DNA from: Sclerodactyla briareus
Lineage: Eukaryota; Echinodermata; Holothuroidea; Dendrochirotida; Sclerodactylidae
Direction of reading: 5' to 3'
DNA: 64,000 nt
Assembly: GCA_026419785.1 (NCBI GenBank)
Contig: JAODTK010000156.1
Location: forward strand, 1-64,000
Within the stretch, counting starts at the first letter, position 1, and each line of letters opens with the position of its first letter. The notes under the pieces were generated by a model that had not been told where the DNA came from, made no database searches, and saw only the letters and a program-made list of their open reading frames with translations. The position numbers and the translations under genes were made by a program. This document shows, in pieces, positions 47,806-59,952 of the stretch.

Positions 47806-48100
47806 ATGCAATGAGCTCCCATGAACAAGTAAGGGAGCTCTGTGTATTCCTGGTCCACTTGTTTCCTGAGTGAGTCCTGGAGCTCTGTGTAGGTCCTGGT
47901 CACATGTTCCCGGAGGTAGTAAGGGAGCTCTGTGGTAGGCCTGGTCACCTGTTCCTGAGGTAGTAAGTGAGCTCTGTGTAGGCTGTCACATGTTCCTGTA
48001 GTAGTAAGGGAGGCTCTGTGTAGCCTGGTCACATGTTCTGAGGTAGTAAGGGAGCCCTGTGTAGGCCTGGTGCCACATGTTCCTGAGGTATCCCCGCTCA
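47806..48100 (+). repeat. ~43-bp minisatellite, about 7 copies
   Basis: Units of 'gtaggcctggtcacatgttcctgaggtagtaagggagctctgt', 40-45 bp, imperfect. They lie in the large LRR-gene intron. Confidence 0.85.
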
Positions 48101-50351
48101 AATGATCCCTACTCATGTTCTGGTACAGTATCTGGTAAGTTACATTCCTGTGTATCCTACATAGTAGGACTACCAGAGACTTGTGGCAGTTGGGCCATGC
48201 ATCTCCAGATTTGCTTGATTGTATTACCTAAAGTGATAGTTTGGGGGTGGGCCAGTATGAAGGCCCTGGTGGCTTTTGCTGATGTGGCTGTGGTCAGCGT
48301 TCCGAATAGCTGGTGTCATTGCGAAAGCTCCCGAATGAGCAGAATGCTACAACACTTATGGAAGTCATAGCCTTCATTTTGTAACACAAAACTATAGACA
48401 GCATACAGTTTTTACAATTCCTTCCCCAAATTGCTACACAATGTCGGGCACTAGTTCAAATGCCACTGCCTGTGGTGTGTGAAAAATGAAAGCTTGCAGT
48501 AAAAGTACCTCATATCCTATCATGAGTAAACTATTCCCTCGTCCTTGCAAACATCTGCTCTATATATACCCTGAAACATTGCAGTGAACGGGGATGAGAA
48601 TGATTGTTGTTTATCTTTCTTGTGATAAGTACCGTACATATCTGTGTTTATACCTATATACTTGTTTATTATTTCTTATTCTCCCTTTCCATATTCACAA
48701 GTTGTTTTCTCGACATTGAACCCCCCTCCCGTACTACATTAATGATAGCCAGGAAATAGCATCCCAGCAAGTGGTTCTGTCCTTTGTCCAGTGGTTAACG
48801 ATTTGCCCAGCTGTTGAAGTTAGTGTGAGAGTGGATTTGCACCATCTAAATCAGACACTTTTGAGTCGCAAACGCAAAACTAAAATTTAGACTTTTGCAC
48901 ATTTCAATTCACCGATTTAACATCTTTCAAAACCCTTTCACAATGAGGGCACCTTGTGAACCCAAGCTGGCACCCTATATGGTAATTACGCAATAAATAC
49001 TCAATTAACTAAAAAATGTTGATAACCTATAGGGAATTGTCCTGACCTGATTAGACATCTAGAGGTCGAAGGTCATTTAGGCGATCTTGTTTGCAATCTT
49101 TGTTTCACATTTCATTGACAGGACCTATTCTCTGGGTGAGAACCACGTTTTACGCACCTGCCAGATGATTTTTGGTCATCTTATTAGACTCTCAAGCTGG
49201 ATGCTTCTCGGGGCCTTAGATACTGCCAAAGTCTTTCAGTCTTGTACTCTCTTACGAAGGTTGGATGTCCCACAATAATAAGTGTTCCACTAGGGCTTAC
49301 CCACTTGGGCCCCCGGGCCTTTTTTAAATGAATTTCGCACAATGGTACGTGAATACATCTCCTCCCACAAGCTCAATTTATTTTCTTAAAAGTTATTTGT
49401 ATGGCCCTGGGGTATAGGGCTATTGGGGGTGTTTGAAATGTTGGGCCTAGGGCCGGTGTGGGTCCTTGGGACCCATCAATGAAAGTAGTGGAAAATGTAT
49501 CTCCCCCACAAATTTTGGATCATACGAAGGTCATTTTAATTGCTTGAGACGGCAGCTCCCTCAGGTTGTGTTCTGGAATTTTGGGGCAGGTCCTCCAATT
49601 TCAATGATGTGAAATCAAGCAAGATGCTCGTCTCGATCCTGAAAATTTCAGTGCATAGTGTTGATGTTGTCTGGTATTGCGCCAAAGCCCTGACTTGTTG
49701 CAGTAATTTTGTTCAAGTGTCGCTACTTGGCCGCCCTGGGGCCTATTTCATGAATTTCCACACAATTGTGTCTTGAAATGGCATTCCTCCAACAGGCTTC
49801 AATTGATTTTCAATGAGGTGTAATCAGTGTGTAAAGTTACACAAGTATGTGATGTCCTTGGGTGGTAAATGGCCAGTCGGCTCTAGGGAATTTCTTTTGC
49901 ACAAGGCCTGGAGTGGGCCCAGCTCATCATATGGAATAACACAAATCCTCTTCCTTCAAAATTTTGTTTGCAAAATTGATGAGTGGGTAACAATTGCTTG
50001 GATATCAGTTTCTGTCAGCGTATTCAGAGGATTTTTTTTTTCGGCAAGTTCAATTTTTCTCGTGATCATGTAACCGGTCATTCACGTTCCACTTCAATGT
50101 CAATAGTATCGACAGTCTGGTCAAGAACGAGTCCTTCAAAATCAGTTTCAGACTCTGACTCGATGATTCAGACACTGGGACCTGTCGCAAGTGGCAGGCA
50201 TTCTCATGAGACCAAAAAATGCTCACCCTGTCTGCAACAACCCCATGGAATCGGCAAGTGTTCTTGGAAGCAATGAAGAAATATTTTCAAAGTATGCTGC
50301 ATCTGCTGTCGGGAAGATTAGTATTGATCTAGAGACTGTTAACAGCAAGAG

Positions 50352-51343
50352 AGGACGTGGGGGAGGACAACAGGCATGTACATGGCTTGGTAGGGCATTG
50401 TTCTCCAGAGTGGGACGGTTGGGGAGGACAGTGTGGTTACATGGCTTGGTCAGGGCATTTGTTGCTTAGAGTGGGAGGTGGGGAGGAAAGGCCGTGGTAC
50501 AGGCTTGGTCAGGGCATTGTTCTCTTAGAGTGGGAGGTGGGGAGGACAGTGTGTGTGGTACATTCCGCTTGTCAGCGCATTTTGTTCTCTTAGAGTGGGA
50601 GGTGGGGAGGACCGACGTGGTTACATGGCTTGGTCCAGGGCATTTGTTCTCTTAGAGTGGAGGTGGGGAGGGGAAGGAACAGGCGTGGTGTACATGGCTT
50701 GGTCAGGGCATTTGTTCTCTTAGAGTGGGAGGTGCGGGAGGAAAGGCGTGGTCGTCGTTACATGGTGGTCAGGGCATTTGTTCTCTAGCGGGGAGTTGGG
50801 GGAGGGAGCAAGGCGTGTGGTTACATGGCTGGTCAGTGGCATTTGTTCTCGAGAGTGGGACGGGGGAGGACAGGTGTGGTTAAAATTGGATTGGTAGGGC
50901 ATTTGTTACTTTAGAGTGGGAGGTGGGGAGAGGACAGGTGTGGTTATAATATGTTTGGTCAGGGCATTGTCTCGTAGAGTGGGAGGTGGGGAGACAGGCG
51001 TTGTATTACATGTCTTGGTCAGGGCTTTGTCTCTTATAGTGGGAGGTGGGCTAGGACAGGCGTGGTTACCTGGCTTTTGTCCTGGCATTTGTTCTCGTTA
51101 GAGTGGGAGGTGGTGATGACAGGCCGTGGTTACAGTGGCTTGGTCAGGCCATTTGGTTCTCTTAGGTAGGAGGTGGGGAGGACAAGGCGTGGTTACACCT
51201 GCTTGGTCAGGGCCTTGTTTGCTTAGAGTGGGAGGTTGGGAGGACAGGCATGGTTACATGGCTTGTCATGGCTTTGTTCTCTATTAGTGGAGGTTGGGAG
51301 GACAGGCGGGTTACATGGCTTGGTCAGGGCATTGTTCGCTTAG
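50352..51343 (+). repeat. ~62-bp minisatellite, about 16 copies
   Basis: Units contain 'gttacatggcttggtcaggg', 'catttgttctcttagagtgg' and 'gaggtggggaggacaggcgt'. 'cttggtcagggcat' recurs about every 62 bp. The plus strand is G-rich (gggaggtgggga). It lies inside the large LRR-gene intron. Short open frames on both strands are by-products. Confidence 0.9.
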
Positions 51344-51574
51344 TTTTTAGCACTGCCTGGCATTACAATTTGCAATACATGGCTGTCTTATGAAACTTCC
51401 TCAATGATGACTCCAACTCTAAATCAGGTAGTGGGTACGCTAATAGAATTTTTGATGGGAATTTGAGGCACATTCAATCTACTATGGTCATAGGGTTAGC
51501 AACAACTAACTGCGAGTTTTTTTAACCTTAATGCCACACATTCCTGCTGGAATGCCCAAGTTGTGATAGGGCCT

Positions 51575-51670
51575 TCGACACAAGGATCGGACTTGACTCG
51601 GATGGTGAGGACTCAGCCTTCGTTCTCGGTGACTCAGATGGTGAGGACCCGATCCTCGACTCGGACGCAT
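51575..51670 (+). repeat. short imperfect repeat, ACTCGGATGGTGAGGAC
   Basis: Three imperfect copies of 'gactcggatggtgaggac' or 'gactcagatggtgaggac', plus a related 'gactcggacgcat', within about 90 bp. It resembles the (GACTCGGAC)-type simple sequence seen in invertebrate introns. No function is inferred. Confidence 0.5.
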
Positions 51671-52094
51671 ATTGGTTGGACTGGACCCAACACGGCCAAT
51701 AGTATGTTTGTTTGTCTTCACATTGTGCACAGGTACAATCCTGGTGAGAAAGGAATTTTTGCCTCCTATATAGTCCGTTGCTTCGATAGGATAGATCCAT
51801 TTTTTAAGATTTGTTGCTGTGCAGAAATTAGACTTTATTATGACATTTTCATGGTAATCATCCAAACCAGGGCGGGCATATCAAATTCATGATTACCCAT
51901 CGTTTCAATAAATAGCGAGCAATGGTAAAATATTAGATTCAAAACTTTGTTTGAAATTCTTTCAGCTAATTAATTTTTATAAGTTTCCATAATTTTTTTT
52001 GTGCCAACACCAGAAACTGCACCATAAATATGGTCTGGTAAGAAATGTTTTCATGTGATGTTGCGTTATAACAATTTTTTTAATTGTTCCACAG

Positions 52095-52213
52095 ATTGCG
52101 TGATCCCCGACCAGCCTGTGCAGGCTTCTCGTTGAAGCGGAACTCCCACCTGGTATAACACTGCGTTACTTCCCAGCATCGATATCGTACTTATCAGCTA
52201 TATACATTCGCTG
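52095..52213 (+). CDS. LRR protein gene, LRR exon d
   Basis: Between acceptor attgttccacag and donor ctg|gtgagt. Allowing one missing base early (gatcccc), it reads LRDLPTSLCRLLVEAELPPG, then ITLRYFPASISYLSAIYIRW. The two L-R-x-[LF]-P starts are 22 residues apart, the LRR period, which supports the call despite the frame change. Without correction the exon contains a stop. Confidence 0.6.
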
Positions 52214-53029
52214 GTGAGTAGTTCTATAGGCTGCTACGTATGTGGTCAGGTGTAATGGTGTGGGAGGCCTGGAAATCAGTGCTTGTGGTCAGTTTAATTA
52301 ATATCAAATTCAATTTTTCACTTAGTGACAAACTATGCAAAATATGTGACAATGTCATGCAGAAATGAACCGCTGAAATGAAGATACCGAATTTTGACAG
52401 CGTCATCAAAGTCTGGCCACCAAAAAAACAAACAAACAGAACAGAAGCCTAAAACATAAGAATAGGGAAGAAAATGGAGAACTGGAGAAAAAAAACAACT
52501 GGTCATGAATCATTATAATTGTTAAGGTCTACACTTAGCCAGCGATCGAATATGTTAATTGTTTCACAACTTGTGACATCACTCTGCATTGACTTGGTTG
52601 CACAAAATCCAATTGAACGATACTGCCTTTTAGTTGAGTGTTACGTCAAGATCCATGAAGGTTTTTCATTTTACATTGCATAACTTGTATACCTACCGCT
52701 TTTCATCAGAGCATATACATGGGTTGCGCCAATCACAAGGGTTGCGACCTATTAACTGTTTAGTCACCACCTGAATCATTAATGAGGCTGTTTTCGAGGA
52801 AGTTGTATTCCAGTTTTAACAAAAATATCAGTGCTAGCATGAGTGTGGCTTACTATCAGACTCCTGTTATCTCTGTTAGATGAAATGGTGTCCATGATTT
52901 TTTCCCCCCCCGATCATTTCCCTTCATTAAAGGGCAAAGACATACTAATCTATCACTAACCGTCTACTAAAATGGCACCCAATTATTCATAAGTGACAAC
53001 TCATTATGCGTTTGCTCCTTTGTCCACAG

Positions 53030-53201
53030 CTACGAACAAGCCTTTATTTGAATGAAGTGATGAAGAAGCTATATGACAGATGAGAGGTGAAAGCCTCAAA
53101 GAAGTCTGTTCCCTTCCCCCCTTGGAGGAACTGACTGCCAGGATTATGGTGAAGCAGAATCTGTATCTGATATTCACCACCCTGGTCCCTAACTCATAAA
53201 G
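53030..53201 (+). CDS. LRR protein gene, post-LRR exon
   Basis: Between acceptor ctttgtccacag and donor aaag|gtaaga. The beginning (TNKPLFE) resembles the 'xNPLxxPP' that closes many LRR domains. It continues MRGESLKEVCSLPPLEELTA, then RIMVKQNL and LVPNS. The P-x-L-x-E-L-x-A-R-x-x-x-x-x-N-L … L-P-x-S pattern resembles the segment following the LRRs in LRRC58/LRRC28-like proteins (known family feature). That assignment is inference. Two frame changes are needed. Confidence 0.55.
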
Positions 53202-54369
53202 GTAAGATGGGCCACACACACTCTCCTGCTGTTGGAATAATGGCATTAGTGTTATCAGGAACGCTTCACAAGCATACATTCCGGCATTCCATGCCCGCAG
53301 TCACTGGATGTTTATCCCTATAGGCTGTACCTGTACTTGTGGGCAAGGCCTTCACTTCATGGTTTTTGCTTAGTGCATGTTCTCTAAAGGGGTTACTAGA
53401 GTCATTTCAGGATATTTGCAATGCACTTGTCGGCCAGGTGTGACGGGTACACGTTGACTCGAATCTTCACTCCACCGGTTCGAGAAAGTGGTCCGAGTTG
53501 CTGTTTGCCATTGCCTGAGGCTGACGTAAAATAAGCAGCCCGGGAGCAGGTTGGGATGTGTTACAAGCCAGAAGATACTTGAATCATTACCGATTGCTCA
53601 TGCCATGATCATGTGGCCGGGTTCCTGGATTGAGCCTTACACCCTGAGCGTCCTGAACCATAAAATATAGATCCAATCCAATTACTGAATAATCCGTAGC
53701 TGTTAGACAGCTCGGATCAACCTTGGGTCTTCCTGAAAGAACTAATGAAGGAACTGACTTCTAGTTTTTTTTTTTTTTTTTGATAGTATCAGATAATGAC
53801 TGTTGGCATGCAAAAGGGCAAATATTCAAATGAGTTGAGAGATGGATTTTCCATTCCAATGAAACAATCACATCCTTCAACAGAGAATTGAACTTTTGCA
53901 ATGTTGCCCCAATGGGAACCATCAACATTTTTCCTATACAACACTTTTTTCAAAATTGCTGTTGCACCACCACCTCTACCCCATTTTTTGCTGTGTTGAT
54001 ATGCAACTATGAAGGAGTGTGTCTGATATGTGCTTTGGTTGAGATAACCTAACATAATGGTTTGAAGTCCTGTTAATTAGATCAGTCAACAAGATTGCTT
54101 CCAAATGACACCAATCTCTGCTCTCTTCCCCGTAGAAACATGTGTTCAAAAAAGTTATTCCCAACGCTTTATTCATGGAGTTGATTCGAATGTATTTTGC
54201 GGCAATCAACCGAAATTAACAATCAATTTACCAGATGTTGTATAATTACAAGCAGAGGCCTGATATCATTCGATATCCATTAATACTGATCCCTAGATAG
54301 ATAACGCCTGATCGTCCACTGCAAATGGTCAGATAGTTGTTGTTTCCTATTTTTATTTGTTATGATATA

Positions 54370-54695
54370 TGTTGCAAGCAGTCCTGCCGACTGGATACTG
54401 CACCAAATTGTCACTGCGAATCCTCACCAGGTCCACAGATAGAATAGGCACTACCCCTCTCTCACAATTCATATACCTTACTGTGGGGGTGCATGTAATC
54501 ACAACGCAGACGGCAACTTGCAAATTGCCTACCCCTGTTTGTTCCTGCTCCAATATCCCGCATCCACGCGGATGGCAACATGTACAATTTTTATAATTTT
54601 TTAGTATGCCTCTACCAGAATCGATGCCCCTGTTGTACCGAGTGAAAAAGGCAACTTGCCAACCACTCGGTTAAAGTCAGGTAGGCACAAATATT
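54370..54695 (-). mobile_element. tRNA-derived SINE, family B, copy 2
   Basis: The minus-strand head, GAGTGGTTGGCAAGTTGCC (box A, ~54650-54672) and CATCGATTCTGGTAG (weak box B, 54614-54628), lies upstream of a body. The body contains the reverse complement of 'ggcaacttgcaaattgccta'. That body word matches the copy at 41.3-41.4 kb. Confidence 0.55.
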
Positions 54696-54749
54696 AGCCA
54701 CCATGTGTTGTTATTCCATCTGTCAGTTTCGTACTTTCTAATCTTCCAG

Positions 54750-54925
54750 ATAGTTGAGACCGTTCCAACGCTGCCCTTTTTGTGGTGATCCTTCTTTGAC
54801 TACTGTGAATCGGACCTATGCCTTCGCTAATAATACCAGTGTTTGTCTTTCATCGCCTACCCCTGTATCAACCGATCTGGGCTCCCCTCACCTAAACCGA
54901 CGGTGCTGTGTCAGTTTAAGATACA
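54750..54925 (+). CDS. candidate C-terminal exon of the LRR gene (CxxCG motif)
   Basis: After acceptor ctaatcttccag the sequence reads, across two frames, RCPFCGDP then FFDYCESDLCLR, and later INRSGLPSPKPTVLCQF. A C-x-x-C-G-x-P-x-F motif a short distance after an L-P-x-S segment is also found C-terminal to the LRRs in LRRC58/LRRC28-like proteins, so this may be the next exon. Frame changes are required and the 3' border is not clear. Confidence 0.3.
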
Positions 54926-54929
54926 ACAG

Positions 54930-57520
54930 AGACTTTGAAGAGAATTGTGAAAAAAAAGGCACAGACTTTGTGATGATAAAAATTGCATTGTCAAATATGA
55001 TACTTAGGAGAAGTGGAACTGATAAACTAGTGAATATATTCTGTGCCATCCAATTATTGCTGTCGTGCCATCTGATTAAGTGGATGCAATTGTGAGATCA
55101 GTGAAAATTAGGCACTGGAATGGTGTTTTCATCCGCGTCGGAAAAACGGGTGCGGAGTGCGATTCGGCACCCGAAAGGTCCAAAACATCACCCGAAATCG
55201 AATAGATGGGTGCGAAAATTACGTGCCATATTGACAAAACAAAACCCGTAAATTCGCGCACCAACATCATAATGGAACGCCCCAAGAGCCCAATATTTGT
55301 GGAACTAATCATTCTTGCCGCTGTTTTTGTCTCATATTGGCTGTACTCCTTCTTCCGTATCGAATCATTCATTTTCACTCGAAACCCTAAATGCGAACAA
55401 TGTACGTACGTATCACGCCTCTTGACCGCGCGGGGGACGTAACTTCCCATGATTTTGCCACTGGTTCCTGTACGGCGGACCGCCTCGTCAGCTGTGTCAG
55501 GCCTCCAATTAAAAGTTGGAAGGGGGCAAGGCAATTTTCTGAGGGCAATGTCAAAATTGCCTTCGTTACATTCAAATGGGCAGGGCAACCAAGGCAAGTT
55601 AGAAAACAGTTTTAAGGGCAGCAAGGCATCTGAAAAAGACAAGTGCAAGAAGGGCAAATTTGAAAATTAGCGCAAAATGTTCAATTGTGAACTGTGTAAC
55701 TCTCTCATCATACTACTACCATTAGAAGCGAGCTTCCAGGGTATTCTTTGTCGGTCGGTCAAACCGCTCGTTTGACATTGATTTTACAACTCGTAATTAA
55801 TGTATTCTAGATACTCAAATGAATTGTTTTTTTCTATTTCCCATGGAAAACCATATAGCTTTCTGGCAATATATAATTCATGCCCTATCATTAAGGACTA
55901 CTGATATATTGCAATTTATAAATGATTTGAAAGTTTCGTCCCTGCGAAGGAAATCGCGAGCAACTACAATCATAACATGTATCGCCTCAAAGCCCACACA
56001 CCCATAACTACCGTAACAGCGTACTTCTGTAGCGCTAGCTGAACCCCCGCCCATCGCACGGCTAGCGCTGTCCTGCTGCTGCCACGAACCGTTCGCACCA
56101 TTCAACAACCATGTGCGCAGCACTTCAATGCATAGCGTACTTAGCTCGAAGTGAATGTCCAATTTGTGACTTAAACGTATCCATTGCGGTGCATTCATAC
56201 TGCCATGTTTAAATTATGTATGTTTGGGCAGCGTACGTGGGGCCCAGCTGGGTTAAACTTAATTATGCACTTTATCTAGTGATTCCACGTACCAATTCCT
56301 AAGACAGAAATGTAGTACATGATGGTTGAAGGATAATCCGATTAAGGTGCCGATGCGGAGCGCGATTCGATAGGCCGCCTCGATGAATTGTTACATCATT
56401 TGCGGTTAATATAATAGCTCCTGGGTTGCGTACATCATCAAGTTTACTTTCACTACGCATAGTACGTACCGCATTTGACAACATAACACAATTATAACGG
56501 ATGAATGGTGCACAAACAATACAATACAATGAAATGAAAAGGACATCCAATTCAGAATTGAGTAGAAATGAAATGCAGAAAATCATGAAACTCTACTTTG
56601 ATGGGCCTGATGAATCAATGGAAACTTTCAGAATTGCTGTCGGTAGTATCGCTAGTTTTGATAGGGGCGGGCACCGACACACCATGAGCATTATGGCATT
56701 GTCGTGGGTGCAAATATATGTTGAAAAGATGTTTGCAATGCAGTTAACCAAACAGTGCGTGTGTTATTGATAGCTAACCAATTGCTGGGCTTTAGCCAAT
56801 GCATTTGGGACCAACTTTTTTCATGTTAGGCAATAGCAAAACCCGAAACATTCTCCAAAGTAGCACCCGAAAAGGGATTGAGGGTGCGATTTTTTTTTTT
56901 AATACAACCCGAAATGAAAATGTTTCACTCCCCTGTGATCAATTATTAATGGAATTATTACATTAAACCAAAGACATGATCCGTTTGCTTCAACTCATCA
57001 GAGGTTTTGCATGCAAATAGTTATGTGCAGAAGATGATTGGCTACAACAACAAAATTGGTTGATAATGGGTGTTGAATGGTCCTCATACGTGACTATGTT
57101 AAGTTCATCTGCAGTATAGTTATGTACTTAGTATTGCTTGCTAATTAACAGTTCATGTTTTTCGAGCTCCTTTGCAAATATTCCACGTTTAAGAGTGGTC
57201 AAACATTTCAAGTTTTACACAAGCATTGATTTCCCACACAAAACACCACCTTTACTCTCAAGGTGGCAACAAAATATAAATCAGATTTTAGTGGAGAGAT
57301 TCAATATGGGAGAGAATCATATTCCTTCATTATTTCCTTTTCATTATTCACTCTTTTTCCAAGATATTCTTGATTACAATACCAAATGGATTCCAAATAG
57401 TGTATAAAGTCTCATAATGCAACCTCCCATTGCCAATCATGCAAAAATACTACAATTGTTGATATGAGGGGTGGGGAGGGAGCATTAACGTTATTCTTGT
57501 TAGTTTTGATGTTTCTTTTA
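54930..57520. other. repeat-derived non-coding stretch
   Basis: Carries diverged words 'gggtgcggagtgcgattcggcaccc' (55148-55172), 'ggtgccgatgcggagcgcgattcg' (56346-56369) and 'gcacccgaaaagggattgagggtgcg' (56864-56889). These suggest one or more transposon ends of the same kind. The 193-codon minus frame at 55076-55657 overlaps the first of these and has no recognisable domain. Confidence 0.35.
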
Positions 57521-57523
57521 CAG

Positions 57524-57612
57524 TTGGAGCTTGGAATACTAATCCTATAATACCTCTACCTCAAAGCTTGGTGGGTGCTCTGCAGTTAAAGTATGGAATT
57601 CAGGATCAGTAA
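57524..57612 (+). CDS. candidate terminal exon, possibly of the LRR gene
   Basis: A strong acceptor (gatgtttcttttacag) is followed by GAWNTNPIIPLPQSLVGALQ and LKYGIQDQ, then TAA at 57610-57612. It is downstream and on the same strand as the LRR exons. The proline/leucine-rich end with a stop looks like a last exon, but no homology is recognised. Confidence 0.28.
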
Positions 57613-58218
57613 TCCTAATTCTAAAATGAATTGCATGGATCTTCAGAATCAGCTGACCAGTGCTTATGTTTATTAGGCACATAGCTGTGATGGTGATAAT
57701 GAAGAGTGTCAGGTCAGGTCAGAGTCAGTCAGTGTCAGAGTCAATCGGGATCATGAGTCGATCAGTATCATGAGTCAGTCAGTGAGTGTGAAGAGATATT
57801 AGCAGTGGTGTGCAGGCAACAATAGAATTGAATGTAAACAGTGTATCACGATTCTTCAAACCATGTGCATATTTCAGTTGTGTTTTATTACTGTTTAGTA
57901 CTTAGAATACCAATTCACTAATTCCCGGAATCTCAGTGGATAGATATCCAGACCATGCAAGCGATCGATGGATAACTATACAATACATGCTGAGTTTCAT
58001 TTGATTTGTGGGTGGGGGTCATATTCCACATTCTGTACATGCCACTCAACATATATTTTAAAAACTGGCACTCCACTGGATACTCTCTTTTACGAATCGC
58101 ACTTTGGCTCTTTGTGAAACCGTTTAACCCCACCCCCCCCCCCCCCCCCTTTCTTCCCCACCCATCCATGGCATGGCTTGAGGCATGCTGCTTACAATAT
58201 TTAGTTGAGGTGCACCCG

Positions 58219-58852
58219 TCAGTCCGACACGTCTCAGTCCGACAAGTTCCAGTGGCGGCGTCTCATTCAAGAAGAACACTATTCAGTCTGACATAAAATA
58301 CACGTTTCAGTCGACAAGCTTTTAGTCCAACACGTTCTTCAGTCCCGAAAGTATATTAAACATCTTCCTTCCAACAATCTAAAATCCTTGTAAACTGATT
58401 AGTCCAGAATGCTTGGTCAGAACAAATTTGAATGCTTGCTAACCTGGTGTAAATATTTTTGAGTGGCCTATAAAAACCGAGAGTCATGATTTCATGATCC
58501 ATACCACTTTGAGTCAAATGTCACAGGTCGCATGTTATCAAGTCAAGCCATTCATAGCCTTTTTGCTCTCTGTTGAATATAAATATTGCAAGATTTTGTC
58601 CTCGATCATAATGATATGCGGGAAGAAATCACAGAAAGACTCACAGTTTTTGTACTGATTCAGGCGCAGGTGTGTGTTTTTTTAAAAAAACTTTTGAATT
58701 CGGAATTGAAAGTAATGCTTTTATATATTTTCCGACTCATATATGCTTTTCTATTTGCGGACTGAAGACGTGTCCGACTGAAGAGATGAATTCTTTTCTC
58801 TTTCCAGACTGAAAAGTTGTCGGATTCAAACTTGTTGGACTGAAGACTTGAC
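58219..58852. mobile_element. fold-back element 3 with CAGTCCGACA-type subrepeats
   Basis: The left arm (58219-58345) has 'gtcagtccgacacgtctcagtccgacaagtt' and 'agtccaacacgttcttcagtc'. The right arm (58759-58852) has the reverse-oriented 'gactgaagacgtgtccgactgaag' and 'aacttgttggactgaagac'. Each arm is itself a small array of the same ~15-20-bp word. The ~410-bp interior contains a piece of the ~300-bp patterned repeat (58390-58570). Confidence 0.65.
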
Positions 58853-59139
58853 TCTCCGGTTAGTTAATCATTCTTTGAGTTCCATCAGTATCCACCAAAC
58901 CTGCACGAATAATGCTCGGAAAGAACACATTTATCTTCTTACGTTGAAAGTTTGTAGTATTGCACCCAGATTGGGAGGAAGGCCATTTTTTGACTGAAGA
59001 ATATGCAACCATGTGAATTTAGATAGATAGATAGATAGGCAGTGTGATCATCCTAAAGCATTCCTGCTCTGTGCGTATTTGAGAGAGGGCTCCTAGATCG
59101 AGGAGCTCACTGAGAGGCTAGTTTTTGTTATTGTAACAG

Positions 59140-59202
59140 CATGCCCCATTGATTAACAGCGTGCCCCATTGGTTAACAGCGTGCCCCATTGATGTAACAG
59201 GA
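59140..59202 (+). repeat. 23-bp tandem repeat, 3 copies
   Basis: 'aacagcgtgccccattgatt' (or ggtt) repeats three times with minor changes: 'cagcatgcc', 'cagcgtgcc', 'cagcgtgcc'. Confidence 0.8.
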
Positions 59203-59952
59203 GTTGACAGGGTGTGAAACCATCTCATTCAAGAATGACAGCTGCCATGCCACAGAGTGAGAACTGATCATATCAGCCAAACCGGCCATGTGGGTTAAAA
59301 CGATACATTTCCACTGATTAACATATTTTGAGATGTATTTCTGCAAGCTTACCTCCCCTAATTAACCCTAACAGACACATCTAGTGGATCGGATGTAGCC
59401 ATTGTATTACGAATAAGATGTCCTCTATTGGCTGCTAGTATGGTAAAACTTGATCTTCACAATGTTGTCTCCTGTTTGTCTAACTAGTAATAATGCAGTA
59501 AAACTCTTTTTGGAGTCTAATTACTGAATGAAGGTATGGTTATTTTGTTGATGACTATCTATCAAATTCCAAGTCTTGTGTCATATACTCTCCATTGCCA
59601 TAATTAATTGCCCTTGTATTCAGTTGTTTTTATAATAGCTATAAAATGAGTGCTTAGTCTTTTTTTATGATTTTTTTCATTCAATATTCCTATCAATACA
59701 ATGTAGATGTAAAAACTTCACTATCCTGTAATTTATGTGCAATTTGCTAGTCATTCCATTACTTTGATATTAGATGCTGAAAGAAGGTGAGTACAGCTGA
59801 TGACAGAAAATGATAGTAATACAGTGTAACCACAGTATGGTGGCAATAGTCAATGTTAAATATAATGATTGGTCATTTATTGCTTTCAGGGTAGCTAGCA
59901 ACGTTCGAAACCATTCCCACTGTAGAATGTTGACTTGCGAAATATTTCAAAC

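Larger units (their letters stand above)
46592..52094 (+). other. LRR gene intron (5.5 kb) filled with repeats
   Basis: No LRR-type exon was seen inside. It contains a LINE tail (47425-47665), a ~43-bp minisatellite (47806-48100) and a ~62-bp minisatellite (50352-51343). Sequence at 49300-49980 has 'cctggggcctatttcatgaatttcc'-type motifs that recur near 62.45 kb. 46640-47240 has short open frames without recognisable motifs. Confidence 0.5.

Noticed and set aside
48779-48845. tRNA-like head (gtccagtggttaa)
   Set aside because: Only a partial box A; no box B or shared SINE body.
55076-55657. 193-codon minus-strand open frame
   Set aside because: It overlaps transposon-end-like words, and other frames on both strands are equally open; no recognisable domain or splice context.
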